This document shows positions 32,155 to 43,484 of a stretch of DNA of 64,000 bases, one piece after another. Position 1 is the stretch's first letter. The number at the start of each line of letters is the position of its first letter. The notes under the pieces are model-generated. The model had not been told where the DNA came from and ran no database searches. It was given only the letters and a program-made list of their open reading frames with translations. A program made the position numbers and the translations under genes. This DNA is from Viola odorata (lineage: Eukaryota > Streptophyta > Magnoliopsida > Malpighiales > Violaceae): contig OY829537.1 of assembly GCA_963691705.1 (NCBI GenBank), positions 78,513,352 to 78,577,351 on the forward strand. Direction: 5' to 3'.

Positions 32155-35037
32155 GTGTCAAATTAGGCTTCGTTTGTAGATGAAATGAACGGGTTGTTGC
32201 TGGGTTTTGGTCGCGGGTTCATCCCTGTTGCATGGTGACGTTTTTTACGTGTTTTGGTGGTCGGAGCTCTTCCTTGTCGCCGGCCATGGTGGCCGGCGCA
32301 AGGAAGAAGAAGAACAGTAGCCATGCTACTGTTCTTGAAGAAGAAAGGTGACGGGCCAAGCTTAAGCGCATGATGGGCCTTGGCTTAAGCCAAGCCCATC
32401 TGTTCTTTTTTTTCTTCAAGTTAAGTCATGGGCTAGGATTTATTCCTAGCCCATTTTAATTAATTTCAGCACATGGGCCCAGCCCATTAAAGTTTCGTCA
32501 ATTGTTCGAGTCTCTTTTATTTTCGTGTTTATTTAATTAATAGCTCGTATGCCATATTTAATTAATAACTCGTATGCAATATTTAATTTATGTCATATGC
32601 CATGTTTAATTAATTATTTATTTACTTGTTTAAATTTAAATGCATATCGATTTGCTTTACTTTATTGTTTTAATTATCTTCGAACGATTACTAACATCGA
32701 TTTCGTAGGCACCAAAAATCATCAAATATTTAATTTTTTGTCAAGTCATCATTTAAATTTCTCACACTTATCAACAGTCATCATTTAAATTTCTCGCACT
32801 CATCAAATCATCATTTAAATTTCTCGTAGTTATCAACCTCCTCCTATAAATACCCTGCCCTTCACCCTTCAAAACACACAGATTAAGGTACCCTTTCATC
32901 ATCAACATCAGTCCAAGCAAAGGAAGCAAGCACTGTAAGTATTTTCAAGCTTTCTCTCTCTAGAGTTTTTGGCCAATTTTCATTTTCTATCCTAATAAAT
33001 CAATAAATTGCTCAAATCTGTTTTAAACACTTCGTTTTCAAGTCATAAACATTTTGCCTGCTTCAATTTAAACACATGCTGCCTTGTGTAATTAATTGCG
33101 AATTTTTAGTTTTTATGCGTATATATATATATATATATATTCAAGTGTCAAATTAGGCTTCGTTTGTAGATGAAATGAACGGGTTGTTGCTGGGTTTTGG
33201 TCGCGACTTCATCCCTGCTGCATGGTGACATTTTTTACGTGTTTTGGTGGTCGGAGCTCTTCCTTGTCGCCGGCCAGCAAGGAAGAAGAAGAACAGTAGT
33301 CATGCTACTGTTCTTGAAGAAGAAAGGTGATGGGTCAAGCCCGTCCCTTTCTTTCTTCCTTAAACGCATGATGGGCCTTGGCTTAAGCCAAGCCCATCTG
33401 TTCTTTTTTTTTTCAAGTTAAGTCATGGGCTAGGATTTATTCCTAGCCCATTTTAATTAATTTCAGCACATGGGCCCAGCCCATGTTCGAGTCTCTTTTA
33501 TTTTCGTGTTTATTTAATTAATAGCTCGTATTCCATATTTAATTAATAGCTCGTATGCAATATTTAATTTATGTCATATGCCATGTTTAATTTATTATTT
33601 ATTTACTTGTTTAAATTTAAATGCATATCTATTTGCTTTACTTTATTGTTTTAATTATCTTCGAACGATTACTAACATCGATTTCGTAAGCACCAAAAAT
33701 CATCAAATCTTTAATTTTTCTTCAAGTCATCATTTAAATTTCTCGCACTTATCAACTGTCATCATTTAAATTTCTCGCACTCATCAAATCATCATTTAAA
33801 TTTCTCGCACTTATCAACTGCCATCATTTAAATTTCTCGCACTCATCAAATCATCATTTAAATTTTCGTATGCATCAAATCATCATTTAAATTTCTCACA
33901 CTCGTCAAATCATTATTTAAATTTTCATACGCATCAAATCATCATTTAAATTTTCTCGCACTCATCAAATCATCATTTAAATTCTCGCATGCACTATCAT
34001 CATTTAAATTTTTCTGCACTTATCAAATCATCATTTAAATTTTCGTATGCGTCAAATCGCCATTTTTATCTTCGTGCTCGTCAAAATCATTATTTAATTC
34101 TCCGATGTATATCAACTATTTATTTAAATTCTCGCATTCATAAACTGCTTATTTATTTTTCGAGCTATCACTAACACTCTCACTTTGTAGGTTTAAAATT
34201 TAAGCTTCGCTCGAAAGTACGCCTTTCTTTCCCTTTTATTTATTCAAGGCTTTCCGTAAATATTAATCATATGCATGACATATAGAATTGCTAGAATTAA
34301 AATCAACCCACATGAACAACTTGTTTAAATAACTCGCTTTAAATGCCATGCTCATTTGATTTTAAATTCCGCTCATATTGACTGCATGTATTTGGTGGCT
34401 TCGATCCCACATTAGTTTATCATTTCAAAACCTCTCATTTCATCTGTACTCTATTAAGTTATCCATGATAGAATCACGTAGTAATTAATTTAATCATGCA
34501 TAGTCCGATGATGAAATAGAGGGCGCTCATTCAGTCTTACGGAAAATTCAGTCCCATCATGCTACGGTCAGGAATAATCGATCGGTCTTGAAAACGGTAA
34601 CCCCGTCCGAAAAGATTTTTAAAATGGTAACCCCGTCCAACGATTAATTATTCCTGAACGGTCCCGATCATGGAAAAGACTAAAGTGACGATTCCTCTCA
34701 GGACCCCCTTTTAAAATGCATTTTTATCAAACCTCTTTTAAACACCTCTCTTATCAACCGGTAACCATTTTCGGATGTGACTCGGGTGCCTAACACCTTC
34801 CCAAGTCCATAATACGACCCCGAACCTTTGTCTTGGGTTTAGACCCTTTTTGTGCCTTTAGTTTTTTATTTATTTTATTTTTTATGCCATGACGATTAGG
34901 TTCCCTAAGCCTAGAGACAAAATTAGGGTGGCGACTTCATTGCATGTTGCGAGGCGTCCTTTTTATGCCGAGCATCGTAAGGTCTAAGATTCGTCGTACA
35001 CTCGCGAATTTTTCTTTGTAATTTTCGGGGCGCGACA
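30878..35037 (+). repeat. 3' LTR of Tat-C (4160 bp, with internal 1004 bp repeat)
   Basis: Starts TATTGATACCCGAATTTTGA and ends GGGGCGCGACA. The interval from the promoter (31841) to about 32835 is followed by a second copy starting at about 32837, so two TATA boxes lie 1004 bp apart. The second copy shares small variants with the 5' LTR that the first lacks, for example the segment after GCCGGCC near 33277 and the CCCGTCCCTTTCTTTC stretch near 33340. The LTR is therefore a mosaic rather than a simple recent duplication. The minisatellite is at 33723-34085. Confidence 0.88.
31833..33840 (+). repeat. Diverged 1 kb tandem repeat inside the Tat-C 3' LTR
   Basis: Copy 1 is about 31833-32836 and copy 2 runs from about 32837. 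The junction is TAGTTATCAACCTCCTCC, where only a few bases of shared sequence (CAACCTCC) occur at the breakpoint. Copy 1 differs from copy 2 by a changed GCCGGCCATGGTGGCCGGC insertion, a missing block before GCGCATGATGGG, and a longer TA run (about 32115-32150). Confidence 0.85.
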
Positions 35038-35878
35038 CTTACTGTGTGGAATTCTTGAGTTGAAATTCGTTTGGATTGAGTTCAATATAAATTTGTCATT
35101 CCAAGCTCAAGAATGTCGTGAAATGTGGGTTTTTTTTATCGCTTCAATGGATGATGAACATGTGTAGTTATTTTTATATTACTTAATTGTCTATTTATTT
35201 TGAGAGCTACAAGTTTAACAATAAAGAATGTTCCACTCCTAATTGATTGTTAGTCATTGAGGCATTGTATTTTGACTTGAAATAACCTAGTTCTTCTAAA
35301 GTCGGTGTTTTCATTAGAATGCCTATTTTTTGTTTATGTAGTATTGCTATTATTCAATTTGATGGCCTACCCTGTTGGCATTTCTTCTTGAATGTAGAAT
35401 GTGGAACTGTGATAGGATCACTAGACAATAGAATTAGGTAATTTTCACTTTAGATTTTCTCTAGTAATTAGGGTGGCAAGTATATTTTTTTCTCTAATGA
35501 AAAGTATAAGAATATTGACTTGAGGCATGGGTTCTTCACTTCTTTGTGTTAGAATCCATGAAGGAATAAGAATCTTGTGGGAAATGGTAAAAATGTCTCT
35601 TTACCAACTATGTATGTTTATGCTTTTGCTGTTTATTTTTGATTGGATATTGAGTCTTCCATTTTGGTTTTATGGTGCAGAAAATTTGAAAGCCAAGATG
35701 GGAGGAAGACATGATGGAGAAGATGATGCTAAATGGTTCGACAAAAATGAAGCAATTTCCAACAAGCAATTTCATTGATTAATCGCTAATTCCCCTCTAA
35801 ATCTAAAATCCCCAATTTCAAAACCCTAACTCACCTTTTCGATTTTACCTCCAAAAATCCTTTAAATTTCTCTCTAAA
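35038..35878 (+). other. Unassigned DNA with a candidate orphan exon
   Basis: AT-rich, probably continuous with 19322-19851 before Tat-C inserted. At 35681 a typical 3' splice site (T-rich tract, then GGTGCAG) is followed by a GC-richer open segment to the stop at 35778, coding a short charged peptide with KMGGRHDGEDDAKWFDKNE. I do not recognise the protein. Intron-like sequence precedes it for several hundred bases. It may be the last exon of a broken host gene. Confidence 0.35.
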
Positions 35879-37215
35879 ATGATTGGACCATCCTCTTCCA
35901 AGCGTCCTAAGGATTCCAAGTCCAAGAAATCTTCTCAACTGGCCCGAAATATTTCCAAGTCGAAGAAATCAAATCCTCAGTCCGCCCCTCCTCCTCCAAT
36001 GCGGAACCTGACTTCCATGCCTTGGCTGCTCGAAATCCTCGCTTTTATGATCCACCGGGCACCTTTGATCCCATATTTTTTACTAATGCCAACACATTTC
36101 TAGCTTACCAATCTTTTTTCAAGGATGCTGAGATGATTAAGCCTCATAGGTTAAATTTAGAGAATTTCATTGAGTGTTCATTGCCTTCCTTAGTAGAAGC
36201 CCAAGGATGGACAAGGGATGTAGGATTATGCAGAAATTTTAGTCCTGTTCTTGTTAGGACTTTCTATGCAAACTTGGTTCCTAGTGATAGGATGGATAAA
36301 TCTGATAGATATGCCATAACATCGAGAATTTAGGGTAAAAAACATTCAAGTATATGTGGCCATGATGTGTAGGATTTTAGGTGTACCTAATGAAGGAATT
36401 TGCACTTTTAAGGGACGAGGAGCCCTTCATGAGGGTACTCATTCTGTTACCACCCACTAGGGCCTAATTGCACCCAGTATCCAATCTCCTAGCTCCATTC
36501 CCTTAAGTTATTTAGACCATTTTATCCTCCTACTTTGGCACCATGACTCCGACGTCATTCTTCTTAGGATTGGTGGTCTTAGTGAACTCACTTGTATGGA
36601 AATTTGGGGTTTTATATCACTTATTGGAAAGGAATCCTTTGAACTTGGGATTTTTGGTTCTAAATCACATAGCTAAACCCAAGTATTCTAAAGTCGGCCA
36701 CACAGTCCATCTTCCATATCCTCACTTGATTATGCTCATTTTAGAAGAAAATGGCATATCTATCCCTTCGTGCAGTGAATTTTCTGAAACCCATGTCACC
36801 TATGATGCGGCTCATATTTCCAATCGTCTTAAGTTGGAGCTGAATGCGCAAGGAAAACTTCAATACAAAGTTGCTAAAAGTCAAGGAAAATTATATGTGG
36901 TTGCAAGGGATTTGGATGATGAAGCAGCGCAGTTTGTTGTTCAACCAGGACAACTCGTTTATCATGATGAGCAAGTTCCATCTTCAGCTGAAGCTGCAGC
37001 CATGGATGAAGATGGTAGGGATGCGGGGAATGTGGGAGCTGGAGATATGGATGGTGACTATAGCACTCTACGTGCCAAGCTGAACGCTCTTACCATCTCC
37101 ATGAACTCATGATTCAATCAACACGAGACTAACTTGCCTTTCAAGCTACCAGCCTTGAGCTTTGGGATCAAAGTGAAGCTCGCCAAGATGAGATGTTCAA
37201 TTTCTTGAAGGCTCA
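35879..37215 (+). pseudogene. 'Putative plant transposon protein'-type gene, broken
   Basis: Starts at ATG 35879 with a basic, Ser/Lys-rich region (SKRPKDSKSKK), a Pro run, then RNPRFYDPPGTFDP, a middle region ending FYANLVPSDRMD, and an acidic C-terminal part with a final PPPPQ-like end near 37215. At least three breaks are visible: a frame change near 36000 (Pro run), another near 36330, and a TAG near 36460, with another frame change before the last 189-residue ORF (36543-37112). The layout resembles the uncharacterised plant family annotated as 'putative plant transposon protein', common in TE-rich plant genomes. I cannot name a function, and the family call is from resemblance only. Confidence 0.45.
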
Positions 37216-37548
37216 CTTTCCTCCTCCTCCACAATGATAATTGACATTGGCATTTGTATTTTTGTATCCAACTCATGTTATTTTACCTTATGTTTGAACT
37301 TCCGGATTGTATGTTTCCCATGATTTGGATATTTTGTGAACGGTTACTTTTATGAAGTAATTTTCTTTTTTAATGTGTTTGCTCCTTTAAATAATTGCTT
37401 AATTCTCCATACCTAATTACTAGAGAAAATCTAAAGTGATTTATTTGATATCACTTTGGCAAATTTTTCAGAATATTAATTAGAACTTTTCGAAAGTCAA
37501 ATTGGATGAAACCTATTTTTTGGACTATTTTTCTGACGATTTTTATAG

Positions 37549-37830
37549 CGTCATGACGCCCCAAACAGAAGTGATGGGTTCTTGCAAAAATATCTCAGCA
37601 TCATGACGCTCAGGCTCAAGCGTCATGACGCCTCAAACATAAGTGATGGGTTCTTGCGAAAACATCCCAGCATCATGACGCCCAGGCTCAAGCGTCATGA
37701 CGCCCCAAACAGAAGTGATGGGTTCTTGCAAAAATATCTCAGCGTCATGACGCCCAGGCTCAAAAATCATGACGCTCCAAACAGAAGTGATCGGTTCTTG
37801 CGAAAAATATCCCAACGTCATGACACCGAG
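37549..37830 (+). repeat. 72 bp tandem repeat x 4
   Basis: Units begin at 37549, 37621, 37693 and 37765 with CGTCATGACGCC (the last degenerate), an exact 72 bp period. Each unit contains a second CATGACGC copy in its middle and CAGAAGTGATGGGTTCTTGC. Because 72 is a multiple of three, it makes a repetitive open frame on both strands that is not a convincing gene. Confidence 0.93.
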
Positions 37831-37860
37831 GCTTTCATTTTTCAAAAATTTGGAAATTAG

Positions 37861-38884
37861 TGCGAAGTAAACAGGTTTTTCAGTTTTTCAAATTTGGAAA
37901 ATTTTACAGTTAGTGCGAAGTAAACACGTTTTTCAGTTTTTTGTTTGAAATAAAAAAGTTCTAATTTCAGAAAAATAACACTTTTTCAAACTGAGATTTT
38001 TCCCAAATAAACGGACCCAAAAGGTTACAATTTAAGAATAAGTGTTTGTTTGAATAGAGGGTATAAAATGGAGTTAAGTTATTAGAGGGGTTAAGCTACG
38101 AGAAGTTAAGTCTTTAAGAGGATAAAGAAATGTTAAGGGGTTAAATATTAAGGAAGTTTGGTAAATATTTAAGAAAGTGTATGATAAGTAGATTCCAATA
38201 ATATTTAATTAAAATTTGTTGGAAAGAATAATATATGCTTCCCAATAATATTGTGTAAGAAAAAAAGTGAAGACTGATAAAAAAAAATTCAAAAGAAAAA
38301 AAATATAAGTTTAAGCTTCTTTTTTGGTTGCCCTGAATTTTCTTGTAATTAAGACTAATCTCGTTCGATTTTTGTCAGACTCTTTATAGGGTGGTGACTC
38401 CTCTAATGTATTTTCTCCATTTCAAGAATTAAACTCGAAATCTTAACTAAGGATAAATAAGTTCTTAACCACCACAATCGATGTTAGTATAATTTAAAAC
38501 TTCTTACATGCATTCCTAAATAATAATATATGCTCAAATTTATTTATTATTTAAATTTAGCTTCCTTTAAAACTAACGCTAATGATACCCTCTTTTTTGG
38601 TTCTTAAATTATTTATTAAATAATTTGTTTAATAATAATATCCAACACATTAACCCTCTTTTTTGGTTCTTAAATTATTATTAAATAATTTATTTAATAA
38701 TAATATCCAACAAATGCACACAGCACGGAATAAATAATTAAAATGGAAAAAAGAAAGAAAACGCAGAGCAAAAAAGCAGAAGAAAAATGAAAAAGTGTGT
38801 ATTTGTTGTCAGCCGCGTGTGCCTTAATTGATACTCCTGATAACCCACCCTAAACGAAGGTATCATATTCATATGACTCCCGAT
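37861..38884. other. AT-rich intergenic DNA with a 66 bp duplication
   Basis: No gene seen. Two copies of a block beginning CCCTCTTTTTTGGTTCTTAA start at 38588 and 38654, each containing a palindromic TTATTAAATAA core. The stretch 38030-38200 is GGTTAA-rich and may be an old transposon relic. Confidence 0.6.
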
Positions 38885-39479
38885 TAGACCTGGGCGAGCC
38901 GGGCCGGGTCAGAATTTTTGGCCCCATAATCGGGTCTAAATAATAATTTTTTAGGTGTAAGCCCATCTTAAGCCCGAATCAGACCGTGCTGGGCTAGGCC
39001 CGTATAGGCTCGTGGGCTTTTGGGCTATCCAGCGGGCCTAATTTTATAAATTGTAAAAAACAATTATCCATTATTTTTTCATTTTTCTTAGAAAAAAAAG
39101 AAAAAAAAGAAGAATACGGTATTAGATACATCTTTCGTGTCTTCTACTTATCATATTCTTTTTTTATTGAGTAAAAATTCATTATCTACTACTTTTTCGT
39201 GATTTGGTACCTAAAACTAAACTAACAAAGTATTGTTAGTATTTGTGCATTATTTTTTTCTTTTTTCAATCAATTTTCAACTAATTTACAATGCATAAGT
39301 TCTAAAACACACACATGGTGAAAATATTTTATTGTCGGCAAGCCTAAATATACTATACGGGTCGGGCTTGGACTTCAACCTTAAAACCCAAGCCTGACTC
39401 AAGCCCACCGAGCTCGGGCTCAGTTAAATTAGGTCGGGCTCTAGCAGCCTAGGGGCAGGCCGATCCATGCCCAAGTCTA
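38885..39479. mobile_element. Non-autonomous hAT-like element (595 bp)
   Basis: Ends are imperfect inverted repeats: TAGACCTGGGCGAGCCGGGC on the left and, on the opposite strand, TAGACTTGGGCATGGATCGG on the right. It is flanked by 8-base direct repeats CTCCCGAT and CTCCCAAT (7 of 8 match). The 8 bp duplication and the TAGACCTGGGC end are typical of small hAT-type elements in plants. There is no transposase. Subterminal GGGCC/GGCCC motifs recur on both sides. Confidence 0.78.
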
Positions 39480-41425
39480 CTCCCAATATATATATACTAC
39501 AATATGAGGCGAAAATTTAAAGAGGTAACCTTTTACCCTTTTAACTACATCTACTAACTGGACGAGCCAGCCCAACATTTACACTAAATAGATGAGCTTG
39601 GGTCATTAAATTTTAGATCCAGTCCGAACTGATCCGTTAGTATTAAAAAGCTGAGCCAAGCTTTCACATTTTAGGCTCTCCACCCACCCCTCTCATATAA
39701 ATAAGTATATTATATATAAATATAAATGTACCTACTAAATTCTAATGGTTTTACTAAATAAATAAAATTAACATTTATTATACCCAAGCTTTTTTTTCTG
39801 TTTTTGTCGGATATATCCAAGTTTTCTAACCCTTTCTAACCTAATTTTCTACCACTGCGTACCAGCCACCCACCCAAACTTTTTGTCCCTCATCGTCACT
39901 TTACCATCTTCATCTTCCCTAATCCTGGTTGATCACTAACAACAATGGAACCACCGGAATTCAACACCACTAATTCCAATTAAAATGAATCATGCCTTAA
40001 TATTTTTAATATTTTTTCTTTCACTCCAATTTTTTCAACTCTAGTTGCATCGATCCTTCTCCACTTTTTAATGTCGCTGCACTCATTTCCTCTTTACTGT
40101 CAGTTTCTCTTATTGCCTCATTCCCTTCACCTTACCGGTCTCTCACCTGTCTCAAAGAACCATCAATCTTACTCCTCGACGTCTCCTCCCTCGTTATTGT
40201 TCTCGCCGTCGTCCGTTCCAATATTGTCAAATATAATCAGGCCGGCCCGTTAGCTTAGAGGGCCGGGCTTTGGACACAAAAAGGTTTAGTTTTTTTTAGG
40301 CCCGACCCGTTTAAAATTTTACCGGGTTTTGATAAATTAGACCCGAATCTATCTCGGCCTGTCCAATTCGTAAGTCTACTTTTTCAAGAGTAATTTTTCC
40401 CCGCTCACGACCTCAATCCAAACTAACCCTAAAGATGTTGCCTATTAGGCTAGTTTCTCACGTGTAGATTATTAACCATGGAAAAAAATTCATGATTAAA
40501 AAAAACAAAATTGTTGCTATTTATGAAGTTTTGTATAAATTTAATTTTAAATTACTGTTATGTTGTTTAATTGTTTAAACAAAGAAAAAATAATAAAAAG
40601 TTATCTAACTAGTACGTATCATTAAAAATGTATATGAAAGGTATATAGCGAGGGGCAATACAGAAAAAAAAAATAGGAAAGAAAATCCATACAAAACTTT
40701 GAGACGAATGGAGCATTATTTATTATTTATTTTTAAATTATATTTATTAAAATATTATTTTTAATTTGAGCTGTCACGTCAGCATTTGGATGTAAGAAGA
40801 GGGAGAATAAAATTCCATGTCATTTTTTATAATTTTATTAATTTCTCCGTTTTAAAATTAGAGTATAGTTTCGCAAAATCAACGGACATAATATCCAAAT
40901 TGAACAAAATATAAACTGGGAGTATAATCCAAATATTCGATAGTACGGGCGATTGTGTTTTTATGACTTTTTCCAATTATTAAAGGCCAACATTAATTGA
41001 GCTAATTCTAATCTTAACATTTTTTTTATTTAATGTACAAAATCTAGTGAAATGCACCTCTCAATTTTATAAGAAATCAAAGGACCCGGATTCGAAATTG
41101 AAATATAAGTACCTAAATTTAAACAAATCAAAATGAAATCTTAATACACTAACATCAAGGGGAAAACAAAAGAGAAAAACATTTGGAAATATAATTGTAT
41201 ACTTATTATAATTATAAGATCAACATTAAAATACAAAGATCTATACAATGCATCTCTAACAATTCCTCCTCTTTGTTTTTTTCCTGAAAAACGAGAAAAA
41301 GGAAAATAGGAAACACACATAGAAACAAACATAGACAGCAAGAAAAACAAAGTAGAGAATTGCTGTTGAATCACTATTGATAATTAATAAAAGGAAGGAT
41401 AATTGAAGGAATTGTGGAATTACAA
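39480..41425. other. AT-rich intergenic DNA with transposon relics
   Basis: No gene recognised. A GGCCCGACCC-rich piece at 40235-40380 resembles the hAT-like element ends and is probably a degraded relative. A CCGTTTTAAAATTAGAGTATAG stretch near 40855 looks like a worn MITE end. A 77-codon open frame on the minus strand (41141-41374) lies where the 3' UTR of the next gene would be. Confidence 0.55.
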
Positions 41426-41674
41426 TTAATTGTTGTGGCCAATTCCAGGACTTGGGACAGACTGCAAATTCCGATCAATCCTTTCTCCTACATTTTCTTG
41501 AATTTGGTGGTAATTACTTGTAGTCGAGAAAAAACTACTTTCCTTCAACTGATCACACGACATGACGTTCGTTGTGCCACACAACTTCCTTGCCTCTAAA
41601 CATGATGAGCAGCAGCTGATCAATAAAATAATGAAGATAAATACAGTAGTTGTTAATGGGCCTAAACGGGCCAT
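41426..41674 (-). CDS. Small secreted signalling-peptide precursor (SPGIGH type)
   Basis: An 82-residue protein with an N-terminal signal peptide (hydrophobic stretch at about residues 10-22, then a Cys- and Ser-rich region and ARKL, a likely cleavage area), a variable middle and a conserved-looking end SVPSPGIGHNN. A short secreted precursor with a variable middle and a C-terminal Pro/Ser/Gly-rich SPG-x-GH is the pattern of plant CEP/PIP-like peptide hormones, which are released outside the cell and read by receptor kinases. A TATA element (CTTATAAATAG) lies about 85-95 bases upstream of the ATG. The frame is intact and the spacing fits a single-exon gene. The exact family and processing are inferred. 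Confidence 0.7.
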   Translation of the reverse strand: MARLGPLTTTVFIFIILLISCCSSCLEARKLCGTTNVMSCDQLKESSFFSTTSNYHQIQENVGERIDRNLQSVPSPGIGHNN

Positions 41675-41756
41675 GTAATAGTATAATTTTTATTTATTTA
41701 TTTCAAGTTTATAAATGTAGCAATATTAATGGTATTATTATGTACAACATCTTTGT

Positions 41757-41768
41757 CTATTTATAAGG
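41757..41768 (-). promoter_or_regulatory. Probable TATA box of the secreted-peptide gene
   Basis: The minus strand reads CTTATAAATAGA about 85-95 bases before the ATG at 41674, a normal distance for a short 5' UTR. No other core promoter element is evident. Confidence 0.5.
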
Positions 41769-43484
41769 TAAGAGTGTGCATGAGAGACGTGAGAGTTAAG
41801 CTAGATGGGTAGGTCGAATTAATCAGTATTTTTGAAAAGTTGACACAAAATTATAACTGATATTTTTTTTAAAACATGATGAAATTCAAATTTGAGTTCG
41901 AAACCCTACTGATACTTTTGACTCGTAATTTTTTTATATCGTACAAGTATTCAACTAAACTTTTAGAACAAAAATAATGTTGTTTTTTCTCACCATATAA
42001 CGGTAACTAATCGATATATAAATAGGAGATCAGGGACCAACCATCTACTGCCGCATGAACTAGTAAAAGTTTTACAATAAAAAAATTAGTATTTTGGACA
42101 GGAAAAGGTAGATTTTTTATTTTAATTTTTCTCATAAAAGAAGGGGGAAAAAGAGAGGAAGAAGTGGAGGGGAATTGGTTAGGTACATTGAGACTAACCG
42201 GCGGCCTCTCTTTTTCCTGAAACTCCTCTGTTCTCTGCTCTTGTGAAAAAACGAGAGCATCATTCAACGCACACCACAAATTCTATTCTCCTCTGCTATT
42301 TACCCAAACAATTACTGTTATAAAAGTTGTAGTTACTTGAAGAACCATGTTTCTTAGAAGTATGCATGCTCCAATTTTAATGGTCAACAGTACAAACGAA
42401 AAGGCCACATCCCTAAACAACTAAACAAAATCTATAAATCATTACGTGTAAGTCTCAGCTAAGTGTATGCACCTCAACTTCTATTAAGATTCCTGTGATG
42501 ATTAGATTCAACAAATCAATCTGACACCGCTTTCTGCTTGTTGGTGTCACCTTTCCATATTTCATGGAGTTCAGGAATGATACGCAGACAGAAGTTCACA
42601 TATCTAGTACGTTGGAACTTCACCCAACTGAGTGCTTGTTTCGATTTTGATGTATAAACATCGAACAGTCTCAAGACACTAACATCACAAAAGAATTGCA
42701 AAAGAATCAAAACTTGAATAAAAGACTAGTGAAGAGATTACTTGGAGTGTCTCTGTCTGCTAGGATGCTGAACAAGAGGCCTTTTCATTCCTTGAATCTC
42801 TCATTTGTGTTGCTTCAAAAATATCGGAATGGAATAAAGTCTCATGCTTCCCATATTTGTATTTCAGTAGAATTGATGAACATGAAATCTTACAGGAAAT
42901 AGTTGAACCAAGCAAAAATAGGGGTTTTTACAGTAGCGTAGTCTATTAACCAGGTCGATAGGGTTAGTGAAATTAGATTATATTTTCCATTAACTGATGG
43001 CAAGGGGCAAGGAAACTGAAAGCAGCATCAAAATAATTTCTAGACAATGCCGACGATAATATTAGCAACATAGGTTATGGGAGAAATTAGGAATTCGACT
43101 TACCTTGACCAGTAGAAAACTGCCAAAACCGAAAGCAAATAGAGAACACAGTGTGGCATTCTGCTTGGTTTAGCAAAGATTCAGTTGTTGGTAGATATCC
43201 TTTCTCAAATTCTATCCCCATAGTCATTAGTAAGCAGAGGATCAAGAAGGGAGAGAAATTGGGAGCTGAGAGCTGAGAAATTGGGAACTATCTCCAATTC
43301 AATAATTCGTTAATATTTGGTTACAGAACATTTAACAGCTTGTACTTACTATTGTATCTCTCATCACCATTTTAACCAAACTTAGCAGCTTCCATAGTTG
43401 AGTCTTCTTAACAGGAGCTTAACCTTGTTTAAGCCACTGAAGATCTCATCCCCACCAGCAGAGACGAGTGCATTCAAAATGAAA
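41769..43484. other. Intergenic DNA, no gene recognised
   Basis: AT-rich. A 64-codon minus-strand frame (42516-42710) has non-random composition (WVKFQRTRYVNFC, ELHEIWKGDTNKQK) but I do not recognise it. It lies 3' of the PPR relic and could be a stray exon. Confidence 0.5.

Larger units (their letters stand above)
19852..35037 (+). mobile_element. Tat-C: gag-only Tat/Ogre-type LTR retrotransposon (15.2 kb)
   Basis: A complete element: 5' LTR 19852-23014, primer site, internal region 23015-30877, polypurine tract, 3' LTR 30878-35037. Target duplications CCTAC and CTTAC flank it with one mismatch. As in Tat-A, gag is the only recognisable protein and it is broken, while more than 5 kb downstream is non-coding and largely tandem repeats. 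The two LTRs differ in length by about 1 kb because the right one contains a repeated segment. Confidence 0.88.

Noticed and set aside
37582..37860. Repeat-protein gene (24-residue repeats)
   Set aside because: It is produced by a 72 bp tandem repeat that is open on both strands; no domain, promoter or homologue is suggested.
41141..41374. Second small secreted protein on the minus strand
   Set aside because: Starts 52 bases after the stop of the secreted-peptide gene, mostly hydrophobic with AT-rich codons; more likely its 3' UTR.
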